Source: Acidobacteriota bacterium
Lineage (GTDB): Bacteria; Acidobacteriota; Thermoanaerobaculia; Multivoradales; JAHEKO01
Direction of reading: 5' to 3'
NCBI GenBank assembly: GCA_029861655.1
Contig: JAOTZA010000005.1
Span: 1 to 27,707, forward strand
Length of the DNA stretch: 27,707 nucleotides
Part shown: positions 8,072 through 16,565 of the stretch, one piece after another
Numbering within the stretch: the stretch's first letter is position 1
Layout of the letters: each line of letters opens with the position of its first letter
The notes under the pieces: model-generated
The model's input: the letters and a program-made list of their open reading frames with translations, nothing else
Database searches by the model: none
Told to the model about the DNA's origin: nothing
Made by a program: the position numbers and the translations under genes

Positions 8072-9214
8072 GTGATGACAGGGCGTCTCAAAGTAGCCAC
8101 GATCGTGGGTACCCGCCCCGAGTTGATCAAGCTGTCGCGAGTCATCGCGGAGCTCGATCTGCGGACCGACCACGTTCTCGTCCATACGGGGCAAAACTAC
8201 GACTACGAGCTCAACGGGGTTTTCTTCGAAGAGCTCGAGATACGCAAGCCCGATCACTTCCTCGAGGCGGCAGGTGAGACGGCTGCTGCGACCGTCGGAC
8301 AAGTGATCGAGCGAGCCGACCATGTTTTGAGCGCCGAGACGCCGAACGCTCTGCTGGTACTAGGCGACACCAACAGCTGTATGGCCGCCTACTCGGCGAA
8401 GCGGTTGAAGATTCCTGTCTTTCACATGGAAGCTGGAAACCGCTCGTTCGACGAGAGGGTGCCGGAGGAGATCAACCGTCGGCTGATCGATCATCTGAGC
8501 GATATCAACCTGCCCTATACCGAGCATGCGCGGCGTTACTTGCTCTCCGAGGGCCTCGACCCGGCGCGCGTGATCAAGACGGGCTCTCCCATGCGGGAGG
8601 TGCTGTCGCACCATCGCGACGGCATCGACGGTTCCGATGTCCTCGCGAGGCTCGAGCTCGAGCGCGACGGCTTTCTGGTCGCCAGCGCCCACCGGGAGGA
8701 GAACGTCGACGATCCGGATCGACTGCGGCGTCTTTTCGAGGGTCTCAATGCGCTCGTTGAGACTTACGACCGGCCGGTAGTGTTCTCGACTCATCCGCGC
8801 ACCCGCAACAGACTGGATTCACTCGATGGTGCCGAGCCGGACCAGCGGATTCGATTTCTCAAGGCCCTGGGTTTCTTGGATTACATCAAGCTCCAGAGAG
8901 AGGCGTTTTGCGTTTTGAGCGATAGCGGCTCGCTCACCGAGGAAGCCTCGATCCTGGACTTTCCGGCGGTTACGCTGCGCGACGCTCACGAGCGCCCCGA
9001 AGGCATGGACCAGGCCACGCTGCTCATGTCCGGGCTCGAAAGCGAGAGAATCCTGCAGGCAGTCGCCTTGGCGACGGACCAACATTCCCGGGAAACGAGA
9101 AGGTTGGATCTGGTCGATGACTACAAGGCCACCAACGTCTCGAGGAAAGTCGTCAGGATTATTCTGAGCTACATCGACTACGTGCGGTCGACGGTCTGGC
9201 GAGAGACGACTTAG
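8072..9214 (+). CDS. UDP-N-acetylglucosamine 2-epimerase-type enzyme (WbjD/FnlC/WbvD/WecB family)
   Basis: The 379-380 residue protein starts at GTG 8072 or the adjacent ATG 8075, following GAGGGTGAT. The non-hydrolysing 2-epimerase fold shows as an N-terminal TIVGTRPELIKL, then HTGQNYD, LGDTNS, HMEAGNRSFDERVPEEINRR, INLPYTEHARRYLL and IKTGSPMREVL, and a C-terminal DSGSLTEEAS with FPAVTLRDAHERPE. The wording of the HMEAGNR and PYTEHARRYLL segments fits the WbjD/FnlC group that epimerises C2 of UDP-2-acetamido-2,6-dideoxy-L-sugars rather than housekeeping WecB. As third gene of the cassette it would give UDP-L-QuiNAc or UDP-L-FucNAc. The gap to the dehydratase is 41 bases. Confidence 0.9.
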   Translation: MMTGRLKVATIVGTRPELIKLSRVIAELDLRTDHVLVHTGQNYDYELNGVFFEELEIRKPDHFLEAAGETAAATVGQVIERADHVLSAETPNALLVLGDTNSCMAAYSAKRLKIPVFHMEAGNRSFDERVPEEINRRLIDHLSDINLPYTEHARRYLLSEGLDPARVIKTGSPMREVLSHHRDGIDGSDVLARLELERDGFLVASAHREENVDDPDRLRRLFEGLNALVETYDRPVVFSTHPRTRNRLDSLDGAEPDQRIRFLKALGFLDYIKLQREAFCVLSDSGSLTEEASILDFPAVTLRDAHERPEGMDQATLLMSGLESERILQAVALATDQHSRETRRLDLVDDYKATNVSRKVVRIILSYIDYVRSTVWRETT

Positions 9215-9286
9215 CGAGGCCGACCGTTCACACGGGAACACGTGGGCCGAGCTGCCAGAAAACCAGACCGATTGGAAGGTGAACAC

Positions 9287-10740
9287 ATGAAAGCCCTAGC
9301 CTCGGTCTTGGATTCCTGATCTGGACATTATCCGGAAGCGCCGCTCTCCCGACCGAACAGCCGGAAGAACGTCCACCCAATATTGTCTTCTTGCTCGCGG
9401 ACGACATGGGCTGGGGCGACCTCAATTCCTACGGCAACAGCTTTGTGAGGACTCCAAATCTGGACAATCTCGCGCACCGGGGCACACGGTATACCCAATT
9501 CTATGTGGCCTCGCCGGTCTGCTCTCCCACTCGAGTCTCCTTCATGACAGGGCACTTTCCCGCACGTCACGGTTTCCACTACGTTTGCGCCCATGCCACA
9601 GCATCGAACAAGAAACACGGAGTCCCGAACTGGCTGCCCCCTTTTGTTCCCACCATTACCTCGATCCTAAAGAATGCCGGCTATGCGACCGGCCACTTCG
9701 GTAAATGGCACCTCGGATCGAAGAAGTTTCCCAGCCCCGGCGCCTACGGAATCGATGATCACCGTATCCTCGGAGGACCCGGGCCGCGGCCTGGACTCGT
9801 CGGCAGCGCGGGAGTCCGATGGCTGACACCAGCACCCGGTGAGAGGAACTGGGACGCAAACCGCGTCGAATACATCGCCGATGAAGCGATTCGCTTTATC
9901 GAAGCAAACAAAAACAGTCCATTCTACCTCAACGTCTGGACGATCCTTCCACACGCCGTTCTGTTGCCAACCGACGAGCAACTCGCGCAGTATCGAAACA
10001 TGCGCCGGCCCGACATCCCACACATGAGTCCCCGCGAGGTCTATCATGCTTCGCTTACCGCTCTCGACACCGCCATGGGTCGGATCATCGACAAGATCGA
10101 CTCCTCGGGACTCTCAGACAAGACGTTGATCCTTTTCTCGAGCGACAACGGTCCCGAGCGTCGGTCTCTTAGTGTGACCGCGCACAGCGCCGCAGCAAGT
10201 ACCGGCCCTTTTCGCGGCCAGAAGAGTAGCCTCTACGAAGGAGGCGTGCGGATGCCGCTCATTGTCACCTGGCCTGGAAGGCTCCCTGCCAACAGGGTCG
10301 ACGACTCTTCCGTCGTGAGCTCAGTCGACTATCTGCCCACGATCCTGAAACTTGCGGGTGTCCCGATGCCCGACGACGTCCAACCCGATGGCGAAGATGT
10401 CTCGGATGTTTTCGAGGGAAACCCCCGCGAACGAACGAGACTTCTCTATTGGGAGAATCGGTTCAACTACAGAGCGGACCACCCCATCCATGTCAGTCCC
10501 GGACGCGCTGTCAGAGAAGGGAAGTGGAAGTTTCACATGACGAGAGACGGAACCCGAAGAGAACTCTACGATATTCCCAACGACCCAACAGAGTTGACAA
10601 ACCTGGTAAATGAGCACCCCGGAGTCGCAGAATCCTTGGCCCAAAAGTTGGAAGCGTGGGCCAACTCCCTCCCCGAAGGCCCCTACGATGAAGATGCCGG
10701 AAAAAGAGAATGGAAATGGCCCGAACCCTTACCGGAATAA
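9287..10740 (+). CDS. Exported sulfatase (type I, Cys-type) with an out-of-frame signal peptide start
   Basis: The body from ~9340 is a sulfatase of the alkaline phosphatase superfamily: PNIVFLLADDMGWGD holds metal ligands, CSPTR (9520-9534) is the C-x-P-x-R site that a maturase converts to formylglycine, and HFGKWHLG and FSSDNGPE complete the active site. It should hydrolyse sulfate esters, probably on a glycan. The natural start, ATG 9287 after GGAAGGTGAACAC, reads MKALAS and reaches TGA at 9317-9319. One frame over, bases 9301-9357 read LGLGFLIWTLSGSAALPTEQ, a signal-peptide core. A missing base near 9300 would join them; the body frame itself has no ATG or GTG start before 9391, where only a TTG inside the conserved motif is found. 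Base composition is lower in GC than the neighbours. It follows the sugar cassette by 72 bases. Confidence 0.85.
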
Positions 10741-10933
10741 AATGCGCCTTGCGAGCGCGAGGATCATCTCTGTATTACAGAAATTACCATCGCCGGGTCC
10801 TAGGTGGCTTGCCTTTCGATCTCGGCCGGACCGACGGTCTCGGTGAGGCCCCGGACCGCCGCGACTCTGAGCCCCCGACCGTCGTTTCCGAAGAGGACTT
10901 CACCGTCGCGCACGGTGCAGTGCTGACCGTGGG
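10741..10933. other. Gap between convergent sulfatase genes with a possible gene remnant
   Basis: Neither strand holds a complete gene. On the minus strand from about 10930 to a stop at 10801-10803, one frame reads a coding-like stretch (ending GLTETVGPAEIERQAT) with strongly GC-rich third positions, but it has no start and runs back into the 3' end of the neighbouring gene. It may be the eroded end of a lost gene; I do not recognise it. The complementary plus frame is also open, so the orientation is uncertain. No clear terminator hairpin was seen. Confidence 0.25.
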
Positions 10934-12379
10934 CTAGAGATATCCGAGGCTCTTGAGCCGCTCGATGAGCTCGCGGTTCTCCTGCACCAAGGCAGGCAGA
11001 TCGTCCGCGTATTCGGCGAGCTCGAGCCCGAGCTTCTCGGCCATATCAGGGAGTGACTCCGAAAGGTCACGGGTCTCGTCGGGGTCGTTGGCCAGGTCGA
11101 AGAGGCCCTTGAACTCTCCCCGGTAGAGCTTGAAGCGTCCCCTCGTCACCGCGAAGGTGCCCCTCCAGAAGGAGATGGTCGCCCGCCGCGGTTTCAGCTT
11201 ACGGATCGATCCGCCATCCATGGCGTGGGGAGCCTCGATGTCCAGGAGATCGAGGACGGTCGGCAGGATGTCCAGGGTACTGGTGGCGAGCCGGGGGTCA
11301 ATGGTGGAGGTGAGGGGATGTCCGTTCAGACTCAACAACAGGGGCACGTGCAGCTCCCGTCCGTGGAGGCTGTTGCAATGGTGCCAGACGTTCTCCTCAC
11401 CGAGCCATTCGCCGTGGTCGGAGGTGAAAACGATCAGGGCCTGCTCCACCATTCGGAGCTCCTCCAGCTTGTGGAGCAAGCGCCCGACCTGCTCGTCGGC
11501 GAAGAGGATGTCGTCGTCGTAGCTGTCACGGAAGTGCTTCACCTGGGCGGGGCTCAAGGCGTCGCCCCGGAGGTGCCACTGCACTCCTTCGGAGAGGCCG
11601 GTCATCTGGGGCACCCTTTGCATCACCGACGCCACAGCCGATTCCGCGCCCTTTGGTGACGCGGCCTGCAGCTGCGGCCTCGTCTGGCCTTTGCGATCGT
11701 GATCGGTGAGCGCTTTGTCCACGACTGAGGTTCGACTGTAGCGCCGCACCTTCTCGGGAGGGAAAAACGGGCGGTGCGGTCCGAAGTAGTGGACCCAGAG
11801 GTGGAGGGAACTTTCTTCCCGATGCTCCTCGAGCCACTCCAAGGCCCGGTCCGTAACCTGGTACGCGGTCCCCTGCTTTTGTTCCGGGGACGTCAGGTGT
11901 TCGAAGTTGACGTAGGCTTCGTAGCCCCGGCCGTGACGCTTTGGAGAGAAATTCTGGTTCGTTGTGAAGGCGGCGGTTCGAAAGCCCCGGTCGCGCAGGA
12001 TCTCGGCCAAGGTCCTGGTCACGCTGTCTTGCGCTTCTCCCGCTTGCTCCGAGGACCGCTCGTCGGGCATGAGCGAGCCGCTCAAGAAGTCGAACACCGC
12101 CGGGCGCGTGCAGGGGGCCGAGCTCTGCGTCCGGCGGTAGATTGACCTTTCGCCGAAGAAACGATCGATGTTGGGCGACGTGTCGCGTTCGTATCCGTAG
12201 ATGCCCATCCGATCGGGCCGCAGAGTATCGACAGAGATAAGAATCACGTGGCGTGGTCGTAGCTGCAACGGTCCCGGCTTCGAACAGGCCGCAGCTGAGG
12301 CGACGACTGCGAGAAGCAGTAGAAGAAAACGCCGGGCACTCGGAGCGGGTTTGGCTGAGAGTTTGCGGAGGCTTTTCAT
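10934..12379 (-). CDS. Sulfatase-family lipoprotein with Thr at the nucleophile position
   Basis: ATG 12379 gives 481 residues with a lipoprotein signal peptide: basic N-terminus, core FLLLLLAVVASAA, and lipid-attachment Cys 32 in SAAAC. The longer frame to 12466 would overlap the upstream gene and hide this signal, so it is rejected. The fold is sulfatase/alkaline phosphatase superfamily: VILISVDTLRPDRMGIYGY (D51), FTSDHGEWLGEE and HHCNSLHGRELHVPL. The catalytic loop reads APCTRPAVFDFLSG. Aligned on the Pro and the final SG, Thr 91 takes the place of the formylglycine Cys/Ser and Val the place of the following Arg. It may therefore be a Thr-nucleophile hydrolase or phospho-/sulfo-transferase rather than a classical sulfatase. 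It is anchored to a membrane in the periplasm or on the surface and lies 37 bases after the sulfotransferase gene. Confidence 0.83.
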   Translation of the reverse strand: MKSLRKLSAKPAPSARRFLLLLLAVVASAAACSKPGPLQLRPRHVILISVDTLRPDRMGIYGYERDTSPNIDRFFGERSIYRRTQSSAPCTRPAVFDFLSGSLMPDERSSEQAGEAQDSVTRTLAEILRDRGFRTAAFTTNQNFSPKRHGRGYEAYVNFEHLTSPEQKQGTAYQVTDRALEWLEEHREESSLHLWVHYFGPHRPFFPPEKVRRYSRTSVVDKALTDHDRKGQTRPQLQAASPKGAESAVASVMQRVPQMTGLSEGVQWHLRGDALSPAQVKHFRDSYDDDILFADEQVGRLLHKLEELRMVEQALIVFTSDHGEWLGEENVWHHCNSLHGRELHVPLLLSLNGHPLTSTIDPRLATSTLDILPTVLDLLDIEAPHAMDGGSIRKLKPRRATISFWRGTFAVTRGRFKLYRGEFKGLFDLANDPDETRDLSESLPDMAEKLGLELAEYADDLPALVQENRELIERLKSLGYL

Positions 12380-12416
12380 TGGACCAGAGGTGAACTGCTC
12401 GAGCCGGCGTTTGATT

Positions 12417-13310
12417 TCAGGGTCCGGGGTCGTATCCCAGCGCCGACATCGTAGACCCCCAAGCATCTTGGATTTGCGCCACCGAGCTCGAGTTCAGCTG
12501 CTCCCGCCACTGCCCGGCCGTCGCGGAGCGCACGAAAGGTATGTCGTTTCTGCTGGTGCGGCCGTCGGTCCAGCGGTGTCCAAGCTGGGCCTCCGCTTTG
12601 CGCATCTTGGCTACAGAGCTTATTTCCACGCTCTTGCGAACCTCCTCTTCGCTCGCCGGGAACCCGAGTTCCGCTAGTGCCGGCACGAGAGTCTCGACAG
12701 GCCGGCTCAGCAGATCTTCGTATCGGATAACGACCGCGTTTGCACCGTTCTGTCGAGCCCCCAGCCAACTGTCCACGTGCCGTTTCCACGTTCCGAAAGC
12801 GTCTGTTCGGCCGGCGACGAACTCACCAACGAAATGCTCCAGGGAGACCTGCTCCGAAAGCGTTCGCCGGCGAATCTGGTAGTGATAGTAGGAGACAGCG
12901 ACATCCCGAGGATCGCGGACGACATACAGAACGCGCGGATACTCCGGCTGAAAGGGCTCATGGCTCTTCAAAATCCGCTGCGAAGCAAGCGTGAGTAGGT
13001 CGCTGTTCGCAACCCCGTAGATCGAGGGAACGCGGGCCTCCAGGTTGGCGAAGGTGATCGGATCGGCCGCGGTTGACTTCAGATTCCCGAGAATGAAACG
13101 TAGCCAAGTGTTGCCCGACTTCGGATAGGACACCAGGAAAAAGTCCGATGGACGCACCGTGAGCTGTTTGTGCGCCGGCAGCAGGCCGAAGAGTCGCAAA
13201 GTTCTGACTGTGTGCTGTCGTTCTCTAAGAGCTCTCTGCAGGGTCAGGAATTTCCGCCTCAGCCAGCTGTTGGCCGCAGTCGCGACTCGAAAGCGCAGTG
13301 AGTGACGCAT
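12417..13310 (-). CDS. Sulfotransferase domain protein
   Basis: The 297-residue protein starts at ATG 13310; a longer open frame to 13709 crosses the divergent flippase gene and is not credible. Residues 61-70 are the 5'-phosphosulfate loop (SYPKSGNTWL), and residues 128-142 the 3'-phosphate motif (LYVVRDPRDVAVSYY). Later VIRYEDLLSRP and a C-terminal GQWREQLN segment match PAPS-dependent sulfotransferases, the last near the usual C-terminal PAPS-binding area. It likely sulfates a glycan acceptor. It is followed by the sulfatase-like lipoprotein in the same orientation, giving a sulfate-adding and possibly sulfate-removing pair. A candidate -10 element lies at 13442-13447. Confidence 0.88.
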   Translation of the reverse strand: MRHSLRFRVATAANSWLRRKFLTLQRALRERQHTVRTLRLFGLLPAHKQLTVRPSDFFLVSYPKSGNTWLRFILGNLKSTAADPITFANLEARVPSIYGVANSDLLTLASQRILKSHEPFQPEYPRVLYVVRDPRDVAVSYYHYQIRRRTLSEQVSLEHFVGEFVAGRTDAFGTWKRHVDSWLGARQNGANAVVIRYEDLLSRPVETLVPALAELGFPASEEEVRKSVEISSVAKMRKAEAQLGHRWTDGRTSRNDIPFVRSATAGQWREQLNSSSVAQIQDAWGSTMSALGYDPGP

Positions 13311-13508
13311 CCAGATTCGGTAGCATATGCGCTTGACTGCGCGGGTACCAGGGATGTCGATGAGAGTCTCGCCGCGTGGGCCGCTGAGGTCCAACGGCCG
13401 AACGAGCGTGGGATAATCAGGAACGCCCCGCCGTTGGCTGTAGTCTAGCGAGCACCAGGATCTTCGATCGCTTTCTCGGAATAGAAGCCCGTTTTGCCCA
13501 CACAACGC
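13311..13508. promoter_or_regulatory. Divergent intergenic region between sulfotransferase and flippase genes
   Basis: This stretch of about 200 bases should carry promoters for both directions. On the minus strand it contains GCTAGACT (13449-13442), also found upstream of two other minus-strand genes. No convincing -35 for it and no clear plus-strand promoter were found. Confidence 0.35.
13442..13449 (-). promoter_or_regulatory. GCTAGACT motif, candidate -10 element upstream of a sulfotransferase gene
   Basis: The same octamer as at 4605-4612 and 19471-19478, read on the minus strand, ~130 bases before ATG 13310. No -35 match was found, so support is mainly the recurrence. Confidence 0.25.
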
Positions 13509-14963
13509 ATGCGGCGCGATCTCGCTCTTAATGCGCTCGGGAGTGCGCTCAAGGTCTTCGTGATCGGTTGGCTGATCCGCGTCGCGGGCCAGCAGATGTC
13601 CGTCGCAGCCTTCGGCCTCTTCCTCTTGGCGCGACGACTGGCCGATACCGGTGCGACTCTCCTGCAGGCCGGTACGGCGGCTACGCTGATGCGTTTTCTG
13701 CCGATCCACGCTCGGGAGCCGGGCGCACGGCGGTATCTGCTGCTCGTAGCCCTGGGCTGGTCGGTCATCACGACGGTAGGCGTCGGTGTGATTTGTGTGA
13801 CTCTCGGGCCAAAGCTCGGCCGCTGGATGTTCCCGGACGCTGCCGAGCAGGGCAAACTACTGGTTTATACAGCGGCTCTAACAATTGCCGGGATTCTCAC
13901 GTTTCAGGCACTGGCGACGACCCTCGGCCAACGCCATATCGTTCGGGCCAACCTGATCGGTCTGCTCGCAGGTGGTGGTTTCGGCCTGATGTATCTCCTG
14001 GTCACCGGCCAGCAGGAATCACCGCTGCCAGCTCTGGGGGTACAGGCCGCCGGTTCAGCGGTCGCGTCACTGGCTTTTCTCGGGTTCTATCTCAAGGGAG
14101 CGTGGTCATCTGTACCGCTGTCCGGGAAACGGCCTCTCGATTTTCGTGAGATGTTCATCGAATATGGGCTGCCCAGGACCATCGTTGGTTTCATGGACGC
14201 AGGTTTGCTGCTCCTGGGGCCCTGGCTGATAAGGGATCGTGTCGACCTTGCAGGCTACTTGCTTGCCGCACTCGTGATCTTCCGAGTGGCTCAAGCCGCC
14301 ATACAGCCCGTGGCTCAGCTCGCCTTTGTGGTGACGGCCGAATTTGTGGGCCAGAGTCACTCGGCGGGTATTTCCAGCGGCGTTAGGCTGATCGTCGGAG
14401 CTGTCCTTCATCTCGGGACCGTAGGTCTGGCTTTTCTCGTGCCCTGGGCAGGTTTCCTGGTGGTACTGTGGCTAGGGCCGGGACCCGTCAGCAGGGGTGT
14501 GATGCAGTTGTACATTCCGCTTCTTTTCGGCCTGCTGCCCTACACCTTGTTCCGAGGCCTGAAAGGCGTTGTCGAAGCCGATTCGGTTCGCCCGTTGAAT
14601 CTGATATCGCTAGGAGCCAGTGCCGCCGGCCTGGTGTTGGTCTTCTTCGCCGTTTCACGAGTCAGGTCACAGGAGGATGCCGTTGTCGCCGCCCTCAACG
14701 TGGCGTTCGTGCTCGCTGGCGGTCTGAGTCTCGTTTGGCTCCGCGATCGGCTACCCGCGATCAGGTATCTCGGCTTGGCTCACCTACTGGTATTGGTCCT
14801 CGTTGTTTTTTCCACGAACTGGTGGCTCGCTCAGAATGCCACTGCTCCGCGGCTGGCGATCGGGCTTCTGCTGACGGCGATGGCCACGGCGTTCATGGTC
14901 GGATACGGACGGTCTCGATTCCTGAACGACTGCCGCTCGTTTCTGACCGGTGGCGCGGGTTGA
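13509..14963 (+). CDS. Polysaccharide flippase, Wzx type (first copy)
   Basis: From ATG 13509 the protein has 484 residues; an in-frame TTG at 13494 would add five, and neither start has a clear Shine-Dalgarno. It is hydrophobic throughout, with the multi-helix pattern of the MOP/PST flippase superfamily. The N-terminal LALNALGSALKVFVIGWLIR leads into an AFGLFLLARRLADTGATL segment like those that open Wzx proteins. It should flip undecaprenyl-linked repeat units across the inner membrane. The Wzy-like polymerase follows 141 bases downstream on the same strand. It differs clearly in sequence from the second flippase at 21382-22842. Confidence 0.8.
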   Translation: MRRDLALNALGSALKVFVIGWLIRVAGQQMSVAAFGLFLLARRLADTGATLLQAGTAATLMRFLPIHAREPGARRYLLLVALGWSVITTVGVGVICVTLGPKLGRWMFPDAAEQGKLLVYTAALTIAGILTFQALATTLGQRHIVRANLIGLLAGGGFGLMYLLVTGQQESPLPALGVQAAGSAVASLAFLGFYLKGAWSSVPLSGKRPLDFREMFIEYGLPRTIVGFMDAGLLLLGPWLIRDRVDLAGYLLAALVIFRVAQAAIQPVAQLAFVVTAEFVGQSHSAGISSGVRLIVGAVLHLGTVGLAFLVPWAGFLVVLWLGPGPVSRGVMQLYIPLLFGLLPYTLFRGLKGVVEADSVRPLNLISLGASAAGLVLVFFAVSRVRSQEDAVVAALNVAFVLAGGLSLVWLRDRLPAIRYLGLAHLLVLVLVVFSTNWWLAQNATAPRLAIGLLLTAMATAFMVGYGRSRFLNDCRSFLTGGAG

Positions 14964-14969
14964 AGGACC

Positions 14970-14988
14970 TTTGCGCTCGCCGCGCAAA
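14970..14988 (+). repeat. Perfect 7-bp inverted repeat just after the flippase gene
   Basis: TTTGCGC, a five-base loop TCGCC and GCGCAAA form a hairpin starting six bases after the TGA. It lacks a following T-run, so it is not a classic terminator; an RNA-stabilising or attenuating hairpin is possible. Confidence 0.4.
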
Positions 14989-14994
14989 CGAGGA

Positions 14995-15026
14995 TGGCGG
15001 TCTCTTAACCGCTAAGTTCTGTTTTT
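14995..15026 (+). terminator. Weak candidate intrinsic terminator between flippase and polymerase genes
   Basis: TGGCGGT / ACCGCTA (one G-T pair, six-base loop CTCTTA) is followed after six bases by TCTGTTTTT. The T-run is displaced from the stem, so termination may be partial. Confidence 0.25.
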
Positions 15027-15104
15027 AATGACTCTTTTCCAGGCATACGCTCGAGTCGGGCTCACGCCGCTTTCGCTCCTCCGCGATCGCAGGACGTCAC
15101 CGCA

Positions 15105-16565
15105 ATGAGCAACGAGACCTTTTTCGTCGCGTTCTACTTGCTGTGCGCGCTCTTGCTGGCCAGTGTCACGGCGGCCGCGGTCGTTGAGTGGAAGACGCGC
15201 AACCCGGCGCTTTTGTTTTGGTTGGCGTTGCTGGCAATCTACGTTGTCCCGTGCCTGAGAGACCCTTTCAACCCTTATGCCTTCATTCTCGAGCATAGGG
15301 ACGGCAAGCTCGGCTGGGGGCTGGACCTTCGGTTCAACCCTGTACTGCTGCGAGCACAGCTGTTTGCGATCGGTTTCGTGCTGTTTTATCTGCTGACCAA
15401 AGCGGCCCTTTATCGTACGGAACGGAGAGCCGCTGCGGCCTCAGGCCGATTCCGTCTGAAAGAGTCCATCGCCCGCCTGTCGCGAACATCCTCGATGTCC
15501 GGGTTGACAACGACTGTGCTGCTAATAGGGCTTGCACTCGCCGGTTATTCGGTTGTGGCGGTTCACGGCTTCGCAGGCGTCCTTGAGTCGGGTTACCAAA
15601 GCTACTACATGGAGTCCTTCACGCCCGCGAAGTTGCTCAGTGATTACGTCTTCTGGGCATTTGGTGGAAGTGCGTTCGTTGCGTGGAGCCGGCGCCGGTA
15701 CGGTCTACTTTGCGTGATCGTAGCGATCTTCCTCAGCCAGTTCGCCATGTCGATGGCCCGGGGGGTGTGGATCTCGGTCGCGACTCCTTTTGTTCTGCAC
15801 GTGCTCTTCCGGCGATGGTCCCTTCGGAACTGGATCCGTATCATCGCCGGTGGCGGTCTTGCCTACACCGTGATTGTGCTGATGTTACTGCTCCGTTTCG
15901 AGGGTGGATTGCTGAAAGCGTTCGACGCGCTGGCGTCGCCGCGCTTCTACAACAAGGTCACAGAACAGCTGCAAGCGGGCCAAGGTGAGGCCAGACGGCG
16001 CGTCGGCTACTACTTCTTCATGCAGGAGGGCATCGAGTACGAAGGCTTCGCCACCGGGCAGTCGTTTCGTCGTCTGCTGATGTTGCCTATCCCTTCGGCG
16101 TGGGCGGGAAGTCTGAAGCCGCGTCCGATCACCGAGCGCCAGTACGATCGGTACTATGGGTTGGAAGGTGTGCGCCGGAGCAATCAGTCGGCGGGACAAC
16201 TGCCAACGCTGGTCTTTGGCAGCGCGTACGCCAACTTCGGCTGGTTTGGAATGGTAGTGGGCGCGTTCTGGGCCGGATTGTTCGGTTTCTTCTCGGTCAA
16301 GATCAAGCGCGCTTCTCCGGTCGACCAGGCCCTGTACTACGGGGCACTTGGCAACCTCTTGTTGTTTGCCTCTCGAGGGGCCATCTACAACGCGGTCGCA
16401 CGCATGTTCTGGGCGTCACTCATTGTGTTCCTGACCTTATGGGCCTGGAGGCAGGTCCAACGGCACCTCCGGCCGAAGGCGGGCGGCAACCGGGTCGGGC
16501 TGAGCAACGGTAGCCGAGCAGATCTCACGCCAACGCAGATCCCCCAACGCTCCCCTAACTTCTAG
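15105..16565 (+). CDS. Wzy-like oligosaccharide repeat-unit polymerase
   Basis: The 486-residue integral membrane protein starts at ATG 15105 with AGGA about 10 bases upstream. Hydrophobic segments lie near residues 5-27, 35-50, 82-100, 135-155, 178-193, 199-216 and 243-263, with more after ~370. A long soluble loop (~265-370) contains FYNKVTEQLQAGQGEARRR and the sequence SAWAGSLKPRPITERQYDRY. This layout of many helices with one large loop rich in Arg fits O-antigen polymerases, which join repeat units on the periplasmic face. Sequence conservation in Wzy is low, so the call rests on topology and on the preceding flippase gene. Its stop shares the CTAG at 16562-16565 with the stop of the convergent glycosyltransferase gene. 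Confidence 0.7.
   Translation: MSNETFFVAFYLLCALLLASVTAAAVVEWKTRNPALLFWLALLAIYVVPCLRDPFNPYAFILEHRDGKLGWGLDLRFNPVLLRAQLFAIGFVLFYLLTKAALYRTERRAAAASGRFRLKESIARLSRTSSMSGLTTTVLLIGLALAGYSVVAVHGFAGVLESGYQSYYMESFTPAKLLSDYVFWAFGGSAFVAWSRRRYGLLCVIVAIFLSQFAMSMARGVWISVATPFVLHVLFRRWSLRNWIRIIAGGGLAYTVIVLMLLLRFEGGLLKAFDALASPRFYNKVTEQLQAGQGEARRRVGYYFFMQEGIEYEGFATGQSFRRLLMLPIPSAWAGSLKPRPITERQYDRYYGLEGVRRSNQSAGQLPTLVFGSAYANFGWFGMVVGAFWAGLFGFFSVKIKRASPVDQALYYGALGNLLLFASRGAIYNAVARMFWASLIVFLTLWAWRQVQRHLRPKAGGNRVGLSNGSRADLTPTQIPQRSPNF

Noticed and set aside
13311..13709. N-terminal extension of the sulfotransferase at 12417-13310
   Set aside because: It would overlap the divergent flippase gene by about 200 bases, and its translation is low-complexity charged sequence unlike a sulfotransferase N-terminus.
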